DNA from: Lacticaseibacillus songhuajiangensis
Lineage (GTDB): Bacteria; Bacillota; Bacilli; Lactobacillales; Lactobacillaceae
Reading direction: 5' to 3'
NCBI RefSeq assembly: GCF_003946025.1
Contig: NZ_RHNR01000007.1
Span: forward strand, 1-63,403
Length of the DNA: 63,403 nucleotides
In this document: positions 41,430 to 52,400 of the stretch, piece by piece
Position numbering within the stretch: the stretch's first letter is position 1
How the letters are laid out: each line of letters begins with the position of its first letter
Notes under the pieces: model-generated
The model's input: the letters and a program-made list of their open reading frames with translations, nothing else
The model's database searches: none
Told to the model about the DNA's origin: nothing
Position numbers and translations under genes: made by a program

Positions 41430-44400
41430 TTAGTGTTGCTTGCGCCAAACCCAGAGACCCGCACTCAAAACCAGTGCCAAGCCGGCGCCCAGCATGCTCA
41501 GAAGAACGGCAGGTTGATCACCAAACTGTCCTAGAACCCGCTTGCTCTGCGCCTTGGCAGTGGCATGGGTCGCATTCTTGGCCGCGTGCGTCTTTGGTTT
41601 GTCGACCTGGCCGGCCGTATCTGGTAGCCGTGTGCTCCCAGTATCCGGCGTCTTCGTCACGGTTGGCGTTTTGTCGTCAGTCGTCGGTGGTGTCGTTTCG
41701 CCACCGGTTGGTGGTAATGTCACCTCAGTCCCAGTTGTCGGTGGCGTCACCTCGGTACCAGTCGTTGGTGGTGTGATTTCCGTACCGGTGGTTGGCGGCG
41801 TTACCTCGGTACCAGTGGTTGGTGGTGTGATTTCCGTACCGGTGGTTGGCGGCGTTACTTCTGTGCCAGTCGTTGGTGGCGTCACTTCCGTACCGGTGGT
41901 TGGTGGTGTTACTTCTGTACCAGTGGTTGGTGGTGTGATTTCCGTACCAGTAGTTGGCGGTGTCACTTCCGTACCAGTGGTTGGTGGTGTTGTTTCGCCA
42001 CCAGTCGTCGGTGGCGTCGTTTCGCCACCAGTTGTCGGTGGCGTCGTTTCGCCACTCGGGGTCGCCGTGTTTTGTACGGTCAGCACCTGCGCGTCCTTGC
42101 CATCGGCGAGGGTGACCGTTTGTGCGCTTTCCTTAGGCAGTTCGTAGCCCTTTGGCGCCTTGATTTCAGTCAGCCGGTATTCTTTTCCGCTCGGCAGGTC
42201 GACAAAGTTCAGAATCCCGTCTTGCCCCGTCACGCCGAAGCGGTCCGGCACGCTGCCATCAACTGCGCTCAGCCGGAACTGTGCGCCCATTAGCTTAGCC
42301 TTACTCTGCGCGTCAATTTTCGCGATACGTAGCGTCCGTGTTGTCCCAACCACTGCCGGTGTCTGCGTATTGTCGACCGTCACCGTCTGCGTATCGGTTC
42401 CCGCAGCCGGGTTCAAGAAGACTTCCTGGCTTGGTGTGTCCGTCAGAGTGTATCCCTCTGGCGCCGCCGTTTCGGTCAAAATGTACTTCAACCCCGCCGG
42501 CAGGTGTGCAAACTGCAGATTACCCTGGTCATCCGTTACTGCCTGCATTGGTGAGCCGGTACCATCTGCGCGTTCCAGCGTGAAGGTTGCACCCGCCAAG
42601 GCCTTTTGCGTCTTGGCATCCTGCTTGTGCACCTTGAGTGTTGCGTTGAGACTTTCGCTACCGCTATCGATGCTGCCGCTGGCGATGCTCAGATCAACCT
42701 TTGCCTCGGCCTGACGCCAAGTACTCAGAGGCAGGTCATCGCTATCTGCACTCGTTGCGCCTGCTGCACTTTGCCAGGCAACCGCCGCTTCATTCGCAAC
42801 GGTGCCGGACTTAGCACTCAAGGTGTTGTAAGTGATCCGCACGTCATAACGGTTGATGGCCGCGCCCACGCCAGTGACTAAGCCGCCAAAATCACGGTTA
42901 AACTGTACAGTGAGCTGGTCGCCATCAATTTTGACGCTGTAATCAGGACTCGTCCCCGTACCATTCAAAGTGACAAAGTCGCCGGTTCCAGTTTGGAGCG
43001 CCACCTTGATGGAGGACGCGTCGACGCTGGCGCCCGTTTCGTTGTCTGCAAGCGTGTCGGTGACCACCGGCTTAATCATGCCGCGACCGGCATCATTGGC
43101 GTTAATCAGGTCCACCTGCCAGTTAGCGGTACGGGTGTTGTTCGGGTCAGCTTGCCCCTGCTTCGTGATGGCCTGCATCCCCTGGCCAGCAGAAACATTG
43201 GCCTGGGAACTGTAGCCTTTAATTTTGGTAGTCGCGGTCTCGTTGTCGTTCACCGTGACTTTGTTCGTGACGGTTGCGGAGTTGTAGAACCACTTGGTTT
43301 CGCGCTGCGTCTTGAAAACGACCCAAACCCGCTTGTTGCCGAGGTTGGCGAACTGTAAGTTCAGCGTTTGTCCAGAACCGGCAGCGCCGTCCGCCACCCA
43401 AGTATCCGCGGCGTTAGTCGGCAACAGGTCTGCATCGTCAGCTGCAGGCTGCGCTTGATCAATTAAACGACCGGCCGGCCAGTCACTAATTGCGGCGTTT
43501 GTGTCCGCCGTGTAGAACTGGAGCGAACCGGGAACAAAATTAAACTGCGCCCCATCGGCTACAGGCAGTGTGTCTGCTAAACTAGCCAGTCCGTACTGCA
43601 GGCTGCGCTGGTTAACCAGGATGCCCCAGGTCTGGGTGCCGTCGGTGTTGCTAACCCCAATTTTGCGGACACCCGTCAAAAGTGCAGGATCATAGCGAGC
43701 TCCTGAGCCTGATGAACCACCGGCGACCGCGACCTGGTCCTTTGGTGGCTCATAGTAGAAGTAAGCATTATTATCGAGCAGGTTGGAATTACTGCCCGTA
43801 ATGTTGTCCAGCTGGTCTTGATCCAAATCCGCCCGGTAATTGACCCAAATACGGTCCGTCGTGTGGGCATAATCGCCAATCAGCTTGATGACAAAACCAT
43901 ATTCACCGCTGTTAGTGGTCTTCTGTGCAACCACCGATTCGCCTGGAAAACGCTGCAGGTATTCGTTGGTGGCAGTGGTCAGCGCGTTGGTGCTGGCATC
44001 TGCAGTGACTGGCACCTTGATGAGCTCATAATCCTTGCCTTCAATTAAGGCGTAGGCATTATTTTTGGCATCATCGTCCGCAGTGGAATGCATCACCAAA
44101 ACACCGTCGTTCTTGCCGTCTTCGGTCTTGGTCAAGTCTGTCGCAGCTTCAATGCCTTTAACCTTGTCATCACTCATGTAGCGGTCCGCATCCCGATCAG
44201 TGGCCAATGATTTCAACCCTGCCGGGAAAACATCAAACATAACCGCGTTGTTCATTTCACGGTGTTGCGAATTGAAAATAACTTGCCAATCCAAAGCCTG
44301 ACCAACATAGTCCATGGTCCCACTAGCCTTGGAAATATCAGCTTCACTGTTAGTCGAAACGTCCGCGTACTGCGTGTCTGCATCTTCTTGGACCACGTTG

Positions 44401-45950
44401 CGCACAGTTGCGTCCTTACCCAGAGCGCCAAGGTCCGTACTGTAAGTGAGCATAAACGCCGCGTTGGCTGGTGCATCACTAGCCCCCGTGTACGCAATCT
44501 GCATCTGGTTATCGCTTGTCTTAGTCACTCTAAACGCATTGGTGTAATCCACCGCATTGGTGACCGCATCGGACTTGGTCGCCAGCATGCTGCTACCGTC
44601 TTTTTGGACCAGCATGGGGTTACCCTGCGCATCCATCACGACTTGGTAGGCGTGGAAACTGCCCTGCGTATACTTCACGCTGTCGGTAGCGGCAGGCACG
44701 GTTGCGCTCGTCTTAATCCCGAACGTATCGGTAATGGTGCGGCCCGCCTTAAAAGGTGTCTGCTGATAGTTCCAGTCGATTGTCCAGTTAATGGCATTGC
44801 CAGCCGCCGTCAGTTCGCCCTGCTTTGCCAGCATTGAGCCCGCATTGCGGACGGCCAGCACCTTATTGGCAGCCAGCGCCGTGTCATCCGAACCCGCACC
44901 AGTTGCCGTCAGGTAACGCGTACCGGTGCTGCGCACGCCCGCCAGCGTGCTGATACCCGTATTGGCCCGCTGCACCGTTGCCTGGTAGGCGACTTCGTAA
45001 CCGGTCTGCGTATCAATGCCGTTCGTCAGGTAAATCTGCAGCTGGTTATCCGCAGCCACCACGTTGTAGTCTTGGCCCTGCACCAGCGTTTTGCGGCTAC
45101 TGCTGAATGAACCGTCCGCGTTCAGTTTGGCAGCGGTCACGACCACTTTCGCCAAGTCATCCGCAGTAAAGGCTAATAGGTCGCTACTGATGGCGTTACC
45201 CTGCGCATTTTGCGCAGCCAGCGTTACCGCGAGGTCTGGGTTGGCGGTCCGTTGACTCGCATCGGCTGACCACTTCGGACCGTCGGCACCAGTGTTCCCG
45301 CCGTCGCCATTGAAGTCGGTTACCCCACTAATCGTGCGCGGGTTCACCGCAGCGTCGGCAGTCAAACTTTGTGCAACAACCGGTTCACCCTTGGCGACAA
45401 ACTGCAGGTTGTAGCTCGTCGGCGTTGGTGTCGTGGCAAAATTCAGCTTTTGCGTTAAGTCAGTATTGCTCAACTGCTTAAACTGCAAATCCTTCATGTT
45501 CAAAGTCAAATTCTGACTAGCCGTCTCTGCTTTGAGCAAAGTGATTGTCAGCTCGCCAGTGTTCGCATTCAGCGTCCACTTGGCCGTGTCATCAGATCCG
45601 CCGAAAGTTCCGGTGCTCGTGGCACTACCGTCACTGGCCGTTGGGTAAGCGAGCGCCGTCGGTAATTGCACGCTTGCGCTCGCACCCGCCGCATACCCCG
45701 TCTCACTGGCAGGATAGCTGAACTGCAGCGCCAAGTTGACGTGCTGATTCTGATTCAGCGTGGCCGGTGCTTCCGGCAGCGCTGTCCCATCGTCTTTCGT
45801 CAATTCGGCCTTGTCAAAACTCACGGGTAAAGTCGTCGCAGGTTCGCCGCTAGCGAAAACCTGCGCCGCGGGAGCCAGTGTCTGGACCACCAGCCCCAAA
45901 ATCGCAATTAAAAACAGCAATCCGTGTTGCCATCGTTTTCTATTGCGCAT
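41430..45950 (-). CDS. Large SpaA/Cna-B-domain surface adhesin with variant sorting signal
   Basis: A 1,506-residue precursor: signal peptide (1 to about 33, ending in VFASG), a 1,050-residue region of Ig-like adhesin modules similar to collagen-binding and SdrG-type domains, two SpaA-type isopeptide modules (VHKQDA...LTETAAPEGY and IAKIDA...LTEIKAPKGY, each with K, E and a C-terminal N), fourteen 9-residue TP repeats, and a C-terminal membrane helix ending WVWRKQH. The sorting signal is odd: LPDTA-G lies about 40 residues before the helix, and where LPxTG would be expected directly before the helix the sequence reads VLGQFGDQ. The start at 45948-45950 is preceded by GGAGGAG. Confidence 0.85.
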   Translation of the reverse strand: MRNRKRWQHGLLFLIAILGLVVQTLAPAAQVFASGEPATTLPVSFDKAELTKDDGTALPEAPATLNQNQHVNLALQFSYPASETGYAAGASASVQLPTALAYPTASDGSATSTGTFGGSDDTAKWTLNANTGELTITLLKAETASQNLTLNMKDLQFKQLSNTDLTQKLNFATTPTPTSYNLQFVAKGEPVVAQSLTADAAVNPRTISGVTDFNGDGGNTGADGPKWSADASQRTANPDLAVTLAAQNAQGNAISSDLLAFTADDLAKVVVTAAKLNADGSFSSSRKTLVQGQDYNVVAADNQLQIYLTNGIDTQTGYEVAYQATVQRANTGISTLAGVRSTGTRYLTATGAGSDDTALAANKVLAVRNAGSMLAKQGELTAAGNAINWTIDWNYQQTPFKAGRTITDTFGIKTSATVPAATDSVKYTQGSFHAYQVVMDAQGNPMLVQKDGSSMLATKSDAVTNAVDYTNAFRVTKTSDNQMQIAYTGASDAPANAAFMLTYSTDLGALGKDATVRNVVQEDADTQYADVSTNSEADISKASGTMDYVGQALDWQVIFNSQHREMNNAVMFDVFPAGLKSLATDRDADRYMSDDKVKGIEAATDLTKTEDGKNDGVLVMHSTADDDAKNNAYALIEGKDYELIKVPVTADASTNALTTATNEYLQRFPGESVVAQKTTNSGEYGFVIKLIGDYAHTTDRIWVNYRADLDQDQLDNITGSNSNLLDNNAYFYYEPPKDQVAVAGGSSGSGARYDPALLTGVRKIGVSNTDGTQTWGILVNQRSLQYGLASLADTLPVADGAQFNFVPGSLQFYTADTNAAISDWPAGRLIDQAQPAADDADLLPTNAADTWVADGAAGSGQTLNLQFANLGNKRVWVVFKTQRETKWFYNSATVTNKVTVNDNETATTKIKGYSSQANVSAGQGMQAITKQGQADPNNTRTANWQVDLINANDAGRGMIKPVVTDTLADNETGASVDASSIKVALQTGTGDFVTLNGTGTSPDYSVKIDGDQLTVQFNRDFGGLVTGVGAAINRYDVRITYNTLSAKSGTVANEAAVAWQSAAGATSADSDDLPLSTWRQAEAKVDLSIASGSIDSGSESLNATLKVHKQDAKTQKALAGATFTLERADGTGSPMQAVTDDQGNLQFAHLPAGLKYILTETAAPEGYTLTDTPSQEVFLNPAAGTDTQTVTVDNTQTPAVVGTTRTLRIAKIDAQSKAKLMGAQFRLSAVDGSVPDRFGVTGQDGILNFVDLPSGKEYRLTEIKAPKGYELPKESAQTVTLADGKDAQVLTVQNTATPSGETTPPTTGGETTPPTTGGETTPPTTGTEVTPPTTGTEITPPTTGTEVTPPTTGTEVTPPTTGTEVTPPTTGTEITPPTTGTEVTPPTTGTEITPPTTGTEVTPPTTGTEVTLPPTGGETTPPTTDDKTPTVTKTPDTGSTRLPDTAGQVDKPKTHAAKNATHATAKAQSKRVLGQFGDQPAVLLSMLGAGLALVLSAGLWVWRKQH
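41687..42057 (-). repeat. 27-bp tandem repeats encoding nine-residue TP units
   Basis: About fourteen tandem units of 27 bp encode G-T-E-V/I-T-P-P-T-T or G-G-E-T-T-P-P-T-T. The V and I codons alternate over part of the array, and third-base differences between units show they are not a recent expansion throughout. The stretch probably forms a flexible wall-spanning stalk and may vary in number between strains. Confidence 0.85.
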
Positions 45951-46166
45951 ATTTACTCCTCCTCCCACCTCTAAGTAATAATTGCACCGTTATTACACCA
46001 TCATCGTAAACGAAAGCGTACACTCGTGCAAACGCTTTATTTGGTTTTCGCAATCGTAATATTTATGCATTTATAATTTTCAGGTTATTCTACTTTGAAA
46101 CTGATCCCCGTCATTTTTCAGACGTCAAAATAACGGCCATTATTCATTACGGCGTACTTTTGTACC

Positions 46167-46207
46167 AAAAAATAGCCCCTCACCGCACTTGGCGGCGAGA
46201 GGCTATT
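46167..46207 (-). terminator. Terminator of the phosphoketolase gene
   Basis: On the minus strand AATAGCC-CTCGCCGCC pairs with GGCGGTGAGGGGCTATT-like arms (AAGT loop) and ends in TTTTTT. It lies 24 bases past the xfp stop. Confidence 0.88.
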
Positions 46208-46230
46208 CAACCGATTCTCGGGACTAGTTT

Positions 46231-48600
46231 TTACTTAATATCCGTCCACTCCCATTCGCTGACTTCAGGGATGTCCTCCCCAACTTCACGAATGTAGTCG
46301 TGGTGCTTCTGCAATTCGGCGTCCATCTTTGCGACGAAGGCACCGGCCTTATCGGCGTAACCCGGCACGGACATAATGGCGTCCTTAGCCAAGTGGAAAC
46401 GATCGAGTTCGTTCAGCACGCGCATGTCAAATGGCGTGGTGATGTCCCCTTCTTCGCGGTAGCCGTGCACGTGCAGTTGACGGTTAGCACGTGGGAACCA
46501 GATGTCGCGAATCAGACCCTCGTAGCCATGGAAGGCGAAGATGACTGGCTTGTCGGCCGTAAAGTAGCTGTTGAACTCAGCGTCGCTCAAACCGCGGGGG
46601 TCAACTTCAGGGGCCCGCAACTTAAGCAGGTCGATGACGTTGATGAAGCGGATTTTGAGTTCTGGGAAACTGGCGTGCAAAATGTCGATGGCGGCCAGAC
46701 TCTCCAGGTTAGGTTCCGTCCCGGCTGCGACCATGACCACGTCTGGTTCAACGCCGTCGTCAGTACTTGCCCAGTCGATGCGGCCCAGGCCCTGCTGCGC
46801 GAGCAAGGTGGCTTCATCAATCGAGTAGAACTGCGGGCGTGGCTGCTTGGACGCAATCAAGATGTTGACGGTCTGCTCGCTGTTAAATAGCAGTGGCGAT
46901 ACCGCCAGCATGGAGTTAGCATCAGCAGGCAGGTATTCACGCACGTAAGCCGGGGTCTTCTCGGCCACGTGGGTCAGGATACCAGGATCTTGGTGCGTGT
47001 AACCGTTGTGGTCCTGCTGGAAACTCGTGGACGTGGACACGATATTGAGTGATGGGTAGTGCCGGCGCCATGGTTGTTCGTCGGCTTCCTTGATCCACTT
47101 GAAGTGCTGCGTAATCATGGAGTCCACGACGCGCAGGAAGGCCTCGTAACTGGTGAACAGGCTGTGGCGTCCGGTCAGGGTGTAACCTTCGCTAAAGCCC
47201 TCGCTCTGGTGTTCGGACAGCTGGGAGTCGATAATCCGACCGGATGGGGCCATCTTCTCGTCCGTGTAATCGTTGATTGGTTCGAGCCATTGACGCTTAG
47301 TTGCTTCAAAAAGCCCGTATAGGCGGTTACTCATGGTTTCATCAGGACCAAAGATGCGGAAGTTATCTGGGTTGAGCTTAATCATCTCAGCCAGGTAGTC
47401 GGACCACACAATCATGTCCTGCTTAACCTGCTTGCCGTGCTTACTGTTGTCGAGCGCGAACTTACGGTAGTCAGGTAGCACGAGTGGCTTAGGATCAATC
47501 CCGCCGTTAGTAATTGGGTTGCTGGACATGCGCTTGTCTGGCGCCGGGATCAAGGCCTTGAGTTCAGGCACCAGTTCACCGTCTTCAGTAAACTGCTGCT
47601 CTGGGTGGTAGGACTTGAGCCAGTCGGTCAGGTTGTCGGCGTGGGTCATGTCGGCCTGCTTGACTGGAATTGGAATCTGGTGGGCACGGAAGCTGCCTTC
47701 AATTGGCAGGTCATCCCAGGTCTTTGGACCCGTCCAACCCTTTGGTGTGCGGACAACGAGCACTGGCCAGTGCGGCATGGTGGCGTCGCCGGTCTCGCGG
47801 GCATGCTTTTGGATGGCCTGAATAGATTCAATGGCCTGGTCCATCGCCGCGGCAAGTTCTGGGTTGAGCTTCTTCGGATCGTCACCCTCAACAAAAATTG
47901 GAGCCCAGCCAGCACCTTCAAGGTACTTGGCCACGTCTTCATCGCTCTTGCGGGACAAAATTGTCGGGTTGGAAATTTTGAAGCCGTTCATGTGGATGAT
48001 TGGCAGTACGGCACCATCATGAATTGGGTTGATGAAGGTGTCGCTGAACCAGCTAGCTGCGAGCGGGCCGGTCTCGGTTTCCCCATCCCCAATCACGGTT
48101 GCGGCAATCACATCAGGGTTGTCCAAAATGGCGCCAACCGCGTGACTCAAGGAGTAACCCAGTTCGCCACCTTCGTGCATGGAACCTGGCGTTTGGGCGC
48201 TGGCGTGGCTGGCGACACCGCCTGGGAAGCTAAACTGCTTGAACAGACGCTGCATCCCCACCTTGTTCTGCGGGATGTTCGGGTAAACTTCGGAGTAATG
48301 GCCGTCCAAGTAGGCGTTGGACACCATTACCTGGCCACCATGACCGGGGCCTTCGATGTAGAACATGTTGACGCCATACTTGTTAATCACACGGTTCAAG
48401 TGGGTGTAAATGAAGTTTTGCCCGGAAATCGTGCCCCAGTGGCCGATTGGGTACGGCTTAACATCACTTGCCACCAGTTTCCGCTGCAGTAGCGGGTTGT
48501 CCTTGAGGTAGAGCTGGTCAACGGATAGATAGTTGGCAGCCTCCCAGTAGCGGGTCATTAGGTCAAAGTATTCGGTAGAAGAGTAATCTTGTGAAGCCAT
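46231..48600 (-). CDS. xfp: Xylulose-5-phosphate/fructose-6-phosphate phosphoketolase
   Basis: A 789-residue thiamine-diphosphate enzyme. Visible are the phosphoketolase landmarks [21 protein letters not shown] and the ThDP site [11 protein letters not shown], then [12 protein letters not shown] and, near the C-terminus, [17 protein letters not shown]. It cleaves xylulose-5-P (and possibly fructose-6-P) to acetyl-P and a triose-P, the key step of heterolactic fermentation. Length and order are normal. The start is preceded by TATGGAGGTTTTGGA. It is a single-gene unit with its own terminator. Confidence 0.96.
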   Translation of the reverse strand: MASQDYSSTEYFDLMTRYWEAANYLSVDQLYLKDNPLLQRKLVASDVKPYPIGHWGTISGQNFIYTHLNRVINKYGVNMFYIEGPGHGGQVMVSNAYLDGHYSEVYPNIPQNKVGMQRLFKQFSFPGGVASHASAQTPGSMHEGGELGYSLSHAVGAILDNPDVIAATVIGDGETETGPLAASWFSDTFINPIHDGAVLPIIHMNGFKISNPTILSRKSDEDVAKYLEGAGWAPIFVEGDDPKKLNPELAAAMDQAIESIQAIQKHARETGDATMPHWPVLVVRTPKGWTGPKTWDDLPIEGSFRAHQIPIPVKQADMTHADNLTDWLKSYHPEQQFTEDGELVPELKALIPAPDKRMSSNPITNGGIDPKPLVLPDYRKFALDNSKHGKQVKQDMIVWSDYLAEMIKLNPDNFRIFGPDETMSNRLYGLFEATKRQWLEPINDYTDEKMAPSGRIIDSQLSEHQSEGFSEGYTLTGRHSLFTSYEAFLRVVDSMITQHFKWIKEADEQPWRRHYPSLNIVSTSTSFQQDHNGYTHQDPGILTHVAEKTPAYVREYLPADANSMLAVSPLLFNSEQTVNILIASKQPRPQFYSIDEATLLAQQGLGRIDWASTDDGVEPDVVMVAAGTEPNLESLAAIDILHASFPELKIRFINVIDLLKLRAPEVDPRGLSDAEFNSYFTADKPVIFAFHGYEGLIRDIWFPRANRQLHVHGYREEGDITTPFDMRVLNELDRFHLAKDAIMSVPGYADKAGAFVAKMDAELQKHHDYIREVGEDIPEVSEWEWTDIK

Positions 48601-48727
48601 TCCAAAACCTCCATATTTCAGCGGCGCGCGGCATCGCTTTCATTGATAGGTTCAGTATACCCTATTTGCTCTTGGGAATGCAGGGTGCAGACTGGCGGGT
48701 TTGTCAGGAGTACGACTGGTTTAGTCC

Positions 48728-48948
48728 GGATCTGGAACGAATTAACTCCGCGGACGCGGCGAGGCAGCGCGGGGTCGCTCACGCCGAGTCAACTCGGCTA
48801 CCGCTAAACTTTTTGCCGAAAACCACGTCAAAATGTTTACCCCGAGCAGGAGTAGCGAGAATAATACGGCTAACGCCGGTTGTTCTCGCTACTCCTGCTC
48901 TTTTCGCGCTACCTCACCACGTCCGCTCCGTTAATTCGTTCCAGATCC
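48728..48948 (-). repeat. Multi-branched palindromic repeat, family 1, copy E
   Basis: Outer arms GGATCTGGAACGAATTAAC (48728-48746) and GTTAATTCGTTCCAGATCC (48930-48948), 19 bp perfect. The 17-bp perfect stem GAGCAGGAGTAGCGAGA (48844-48860) pairs with 48884-48900. On the minus strand, AAACATTTTG/CAAAAAGTTT surrounds ACGTGGTTTTCGG, and GCCGAG-TTGA-CTCGGC corresponds to the small stem of the others. It lies between the start of xfp and the 49.1-kb gene, 35 kb from the other copies. Confidence 0.7.
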
Positions 48949-49102
48949 TCAGTGCATCCTTGCTACTTTGGTGGTAATTTTCTCACTGCATCAGTCTCTA
49001 TGAGTTACCAATTGGTGCGTCAAACTATGAAAAATAGTTCGTGACACCCGCCTTTCTGCCCACTACAATGGGAACAAATAGGAAGTAAGGGAGAGTTGTC
49101 TT

Positions 49103-49336
49103 ATGTCTAAGAAATCCGTTCTTTTCGCCTTCGCAGCCGGCGCTGCCGCGACCGTTCTGCTGCAACACGTCCACATCGATCTCAGCATTGCCGCTAAGCG
49201 TAAGGTCGCACCTGGTACCCCTGAAGATTCCGTCGTGCCTGCACCAACGGTCAGCCAGCGCGTGCCTCGTCCTGGCCGCCCGCGTCCGCAAATGAAGACC
49301 GCCGGTACTAAGCACCCTGCTAAGCGCGTACACTAA
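49103..49336 (+). CDS. Small exported or membrane protein, unknown
   Basis: A 77-residue protein: a hydrophobic N-terminal segment after KKS (VLFAFAAGAAATVLLQHVHI), which may be a membrane anchor, then a strongly basic and proline-rich tail (PTVSQRVPRPGRPRPQMK). No family is recognised. It begins behind AAGGGAGAG and ends before a terminator. A basic proline-rich tail could contact the wall or nucleic acid; both are speculation. Confidence 0.6.
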   Translation: MSKKSVLFAFAAGAAATVLLQHVHIDLSIAAKRKVAPGTPEDSVVPAPTVSQRVPRPGRPRPQMKTAGTKHPAKRVH

Positions 49337-49353
49337 AACTTCTATAGTAAAAG

Positions 49354-49389
49354 AAAAGACGACCCGCAAAATTTGCGAGTCGTCTTTTT
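49354..49389. terminator. Bidirectional terminator
   Basis: AAAAGACGAC-CGCAAA pairs with TTTGCG-GTCGTCTTTTT. It separates the 49.1-kb gene from the convergent YhgE gene. Confidence 0.88.
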
Positions 49390-49418
49390 ACATGCAGTGC
49401 TAACGCACTGCCACTTTT

Positions 49419-52400
49419 TTATTCTTTTGCTTCGCTTTCGAGTTTCGTCAGCAGGTACTTAATCGCTGGGAACATCAGGGCCACGCTGATTACCGCAATG
49501 GCAACCAATACCGCGACGCTCGATGCGACCGTCGATGCGCTAATCCCACTGGAGATAGCATTCCGGTAACCGTTAATCGCGTAAGTCATCGGCAGGAAGC
49601 GTTGCGTCGATTCGTACAGCGGACTAATCGTCTCGGCTGGGAAGAGACCACCCGATCCACTCATGGTGAGCAGGCCCAGGGCAACGAAGATCCCGACACC
49701 CCCGAACGCCAGGTTCAGGAATTGTGTCATGTACATCGCCGCCAGTGCAAAGAGAATGGTCATGCCGTAGAACTGACCGATGTGGTCAACGTGCAGGCCA
49801 ACGACCAGCATCAATGTTGCTTCGATGATCGCCATTGCCAGAGCAACCAGGGTGCCCACCGCGAACTTCGCCTTGAACCAATCAGCGACACTCTTGTAGC
49901 CGTCGTGACGGCGCATTGGGTAGCTGAAGTTGAAGATGATAATCGCAATGAACAGGGCCAGTGCCAGCACGTATGGTGCAAGCGCGTCACCGTAGTTAGG
50001 CACGGTGGTCAGACGCTTCTGCACAGCCTTGCTTGGTTCTGCAAACATTTTGGCGGTCAGGTTAGTCAGCTTGACGCCGTTAACCTGCTTGTAGCCATCG
50101 CCCAAGCCGTCAGCCAACTGGCCGGAGCCGTCCTTGAGCTGCTTGGTGCCGGACGTCAGAGCTGGTGAGTTGCTGTTCAGCTGATCAGCACCATCGGCCA
50201 GCTGAGTAACACCGCTCCCGAGTGCTGGGGTCTGGCTGTTAAGTTCTTCCAGACCGTCTGCCAACTGGACAGAGCCGTCACGTAGTTGCGTAACACCAGA
50301 TGCCAATGTTGGTACCTTGGAATTAAGTTGACCGAGGCCACCACGCAATTGTGTTGAACCATCAAGCAGTTGAATGATTGCGCCAGCCAGCTGTGGTGCC
50401 TGGCCATTCAATTCGTCTAGTCCAGCAGATTCCTGCTTCGAACCATCGTAAAGTTGCTTAACGCCACTCTGCAGCGCCGGAACAGATCCATTCAGTGTTG
50501 TCATGGCAGATACAAGTGACGGCGTCTTGGTCGAACCAATATTCACACCGTTGTTCAGCTTGACAGCGCCAGTATTCAGTTGCGTAGCACCATCATTAAT
50601 CTGAGTCGCTCCATCGTTCAGCTGCGTCATCCCATCATTCACTTGTTGAACTGCAGATGCGAGCGACATCGAAACACCCTCGCCGCCAGAGACATTCGCA
50701 TTCAGTTCAGCAGTACCTTCAGTGAGTTTCTGCAGTGCTTCCGTGAAGGTCAGTTTGGGGCCGGACGGGTTGGTTGGATCTGTATTAGCCTGTGTAAGAC
50801 CTGTGTTGAGTAGACTAACCGCAGCCTGCAAGCCTGCAGGATCGCCAGCTGCATCCTTGGCGGTCGTTGTCATTTGCGCATAAACGATGTCATTGAGTTC
50901 AGCACTATTGGTAGCCGTTGTTCGTGTTTGATCCATTGCTTTTTTAAGATTTGTAAGCAATGCTTTAAATTTCGCCTTAGTTGTAGCGTCAGCTTTAGTT
51001 CCGGATGTAGTCCCAGTTGAAGCGGTGGCTCCGGAGGTGTTTGAAGTTGTTGTAGTCTGTTGACTTGTACTTCCTGTGCCACTAGCTGTTTGGGTATCAT
51101 CTGGCAGTCCGTCAACGGCTTGGGCAAGCTGCTTATAAGCATCTTCTTGAGCAGCCAGCTTAGTAGTCACCCTATTTACAGCATTCCACTTGATATCTGT
51201 CGGCAATGTCATGTCGACTTTTAACACAGATTTAGCAAGCCCAGACGTAATCGCGGTCTTTAAGTCCATAACCTCTAAGAAATTAATTGCTGTGCCAAAA
51301 TTGTTCACATTATCATTAATCTCACTATTAAGCTTGCCGACCTTACCCACCAAGTCATTTTGTGTAATGATCTGGTCCTGCAATCCGGCCATCCCCGTTG
51401 CCAAATCATTCACAGCCGATACTAGCGAAGGTGTGTTGGCATCTCCTTGTAAAACTGCTTCATAGAGCTGCTGGGTTCCGGCACTAAGCTTGCTTGTACC
51501 GTCTGTTAATTGGCTAGTTGCGGTGCTAAGTTGACCCGTACCATCGCTTAATTGTGTGGCACCACTAGCCAGGGACCCGTCTCCGACAGCGACCGCATTA
51601 TAAATACTGTTAACCCCTGTTGCTAATTGCGGGGCCTTACTGTTGAGTTCGCCTAGACCAGCGCTAATTTTGTTACTGCCGTCATCAAGCTTTTGAACAT
51701 TTTCAGGCAGGGTGTGTGTCTTTTTATCAACTTTGTTCAGACCGGTCACAATCTGCTGACTACCTGAATATAGCTGCACCACCCCGTCGCTTAACGCTGG
51801 AATATTGCCATACAACTGCTGCAGGCCTGTCTTCAGCCGCTCGCCCCCATCGGTAAGCTGCTGGACACCAGAACTCAGTGGCTTAACCGCCACCTTCAGT
51901 GTCTGCAGACCATCGTGCACCTGGGAAACCCCCACGGTGTACTTGTTCACCCCGTTGTCCAGGGTAACGATGCCGTCACTCAGCTGCGTGGCACCGGTGG
52001 CTGCCTTGCCGATTTGCTTGCCAATCTGCCCCACCTGGGCAAACAGCGTGCTGGCGAAGGCGTTGGTCACCTTGGCGCGGATCTGGCTGTTCAGCTTGTC
52101 AGCGCCGACCTGACTCATGACTTCACTGATGTAGTTCAGCGAGCCGTTCGTCTTGTAGCTTAATTTCATCTGCTTCGGGTGCGGCTGAAGGACAGTGGCC
52201 GCGTTCCGGGAGAAGTTCCGCGGAATCGTGATGACCGTGTAGTACTTGTTGTCCTTCAGCCCCTGAGCAGCGGCCTTCTTGCTGACAAAATGCCAGCCCA
52301 GTTGGTCGTTGCTCTTCAGGTTCGCGATGGTTTGTTCCCCAACGTTGACCTTTTTACCTTCCAGTGTTGCGGGCTCATCTTCGTTGACCACCGCCACGGG

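Noticed and set aside
41687..42057. CRISPR array suggested by regular 27-bp repeats
   Set aside because: The repeats are contiguous without spacers and are in frame within an adhesin gene.
41542..42147. Valine/glycine-rich plus-strand frame with SVPVVGGV repeats
   Set aside because: It is the antisense reading of the 27-bp TP repeats in the SpaA adhesin.
49354..49389. A third copy of the GACGACCCG leader motif
   Set aside because: It is a simple bidirectional terminator with a long perfect stem; the TGCTCACC block and P1 are absent.
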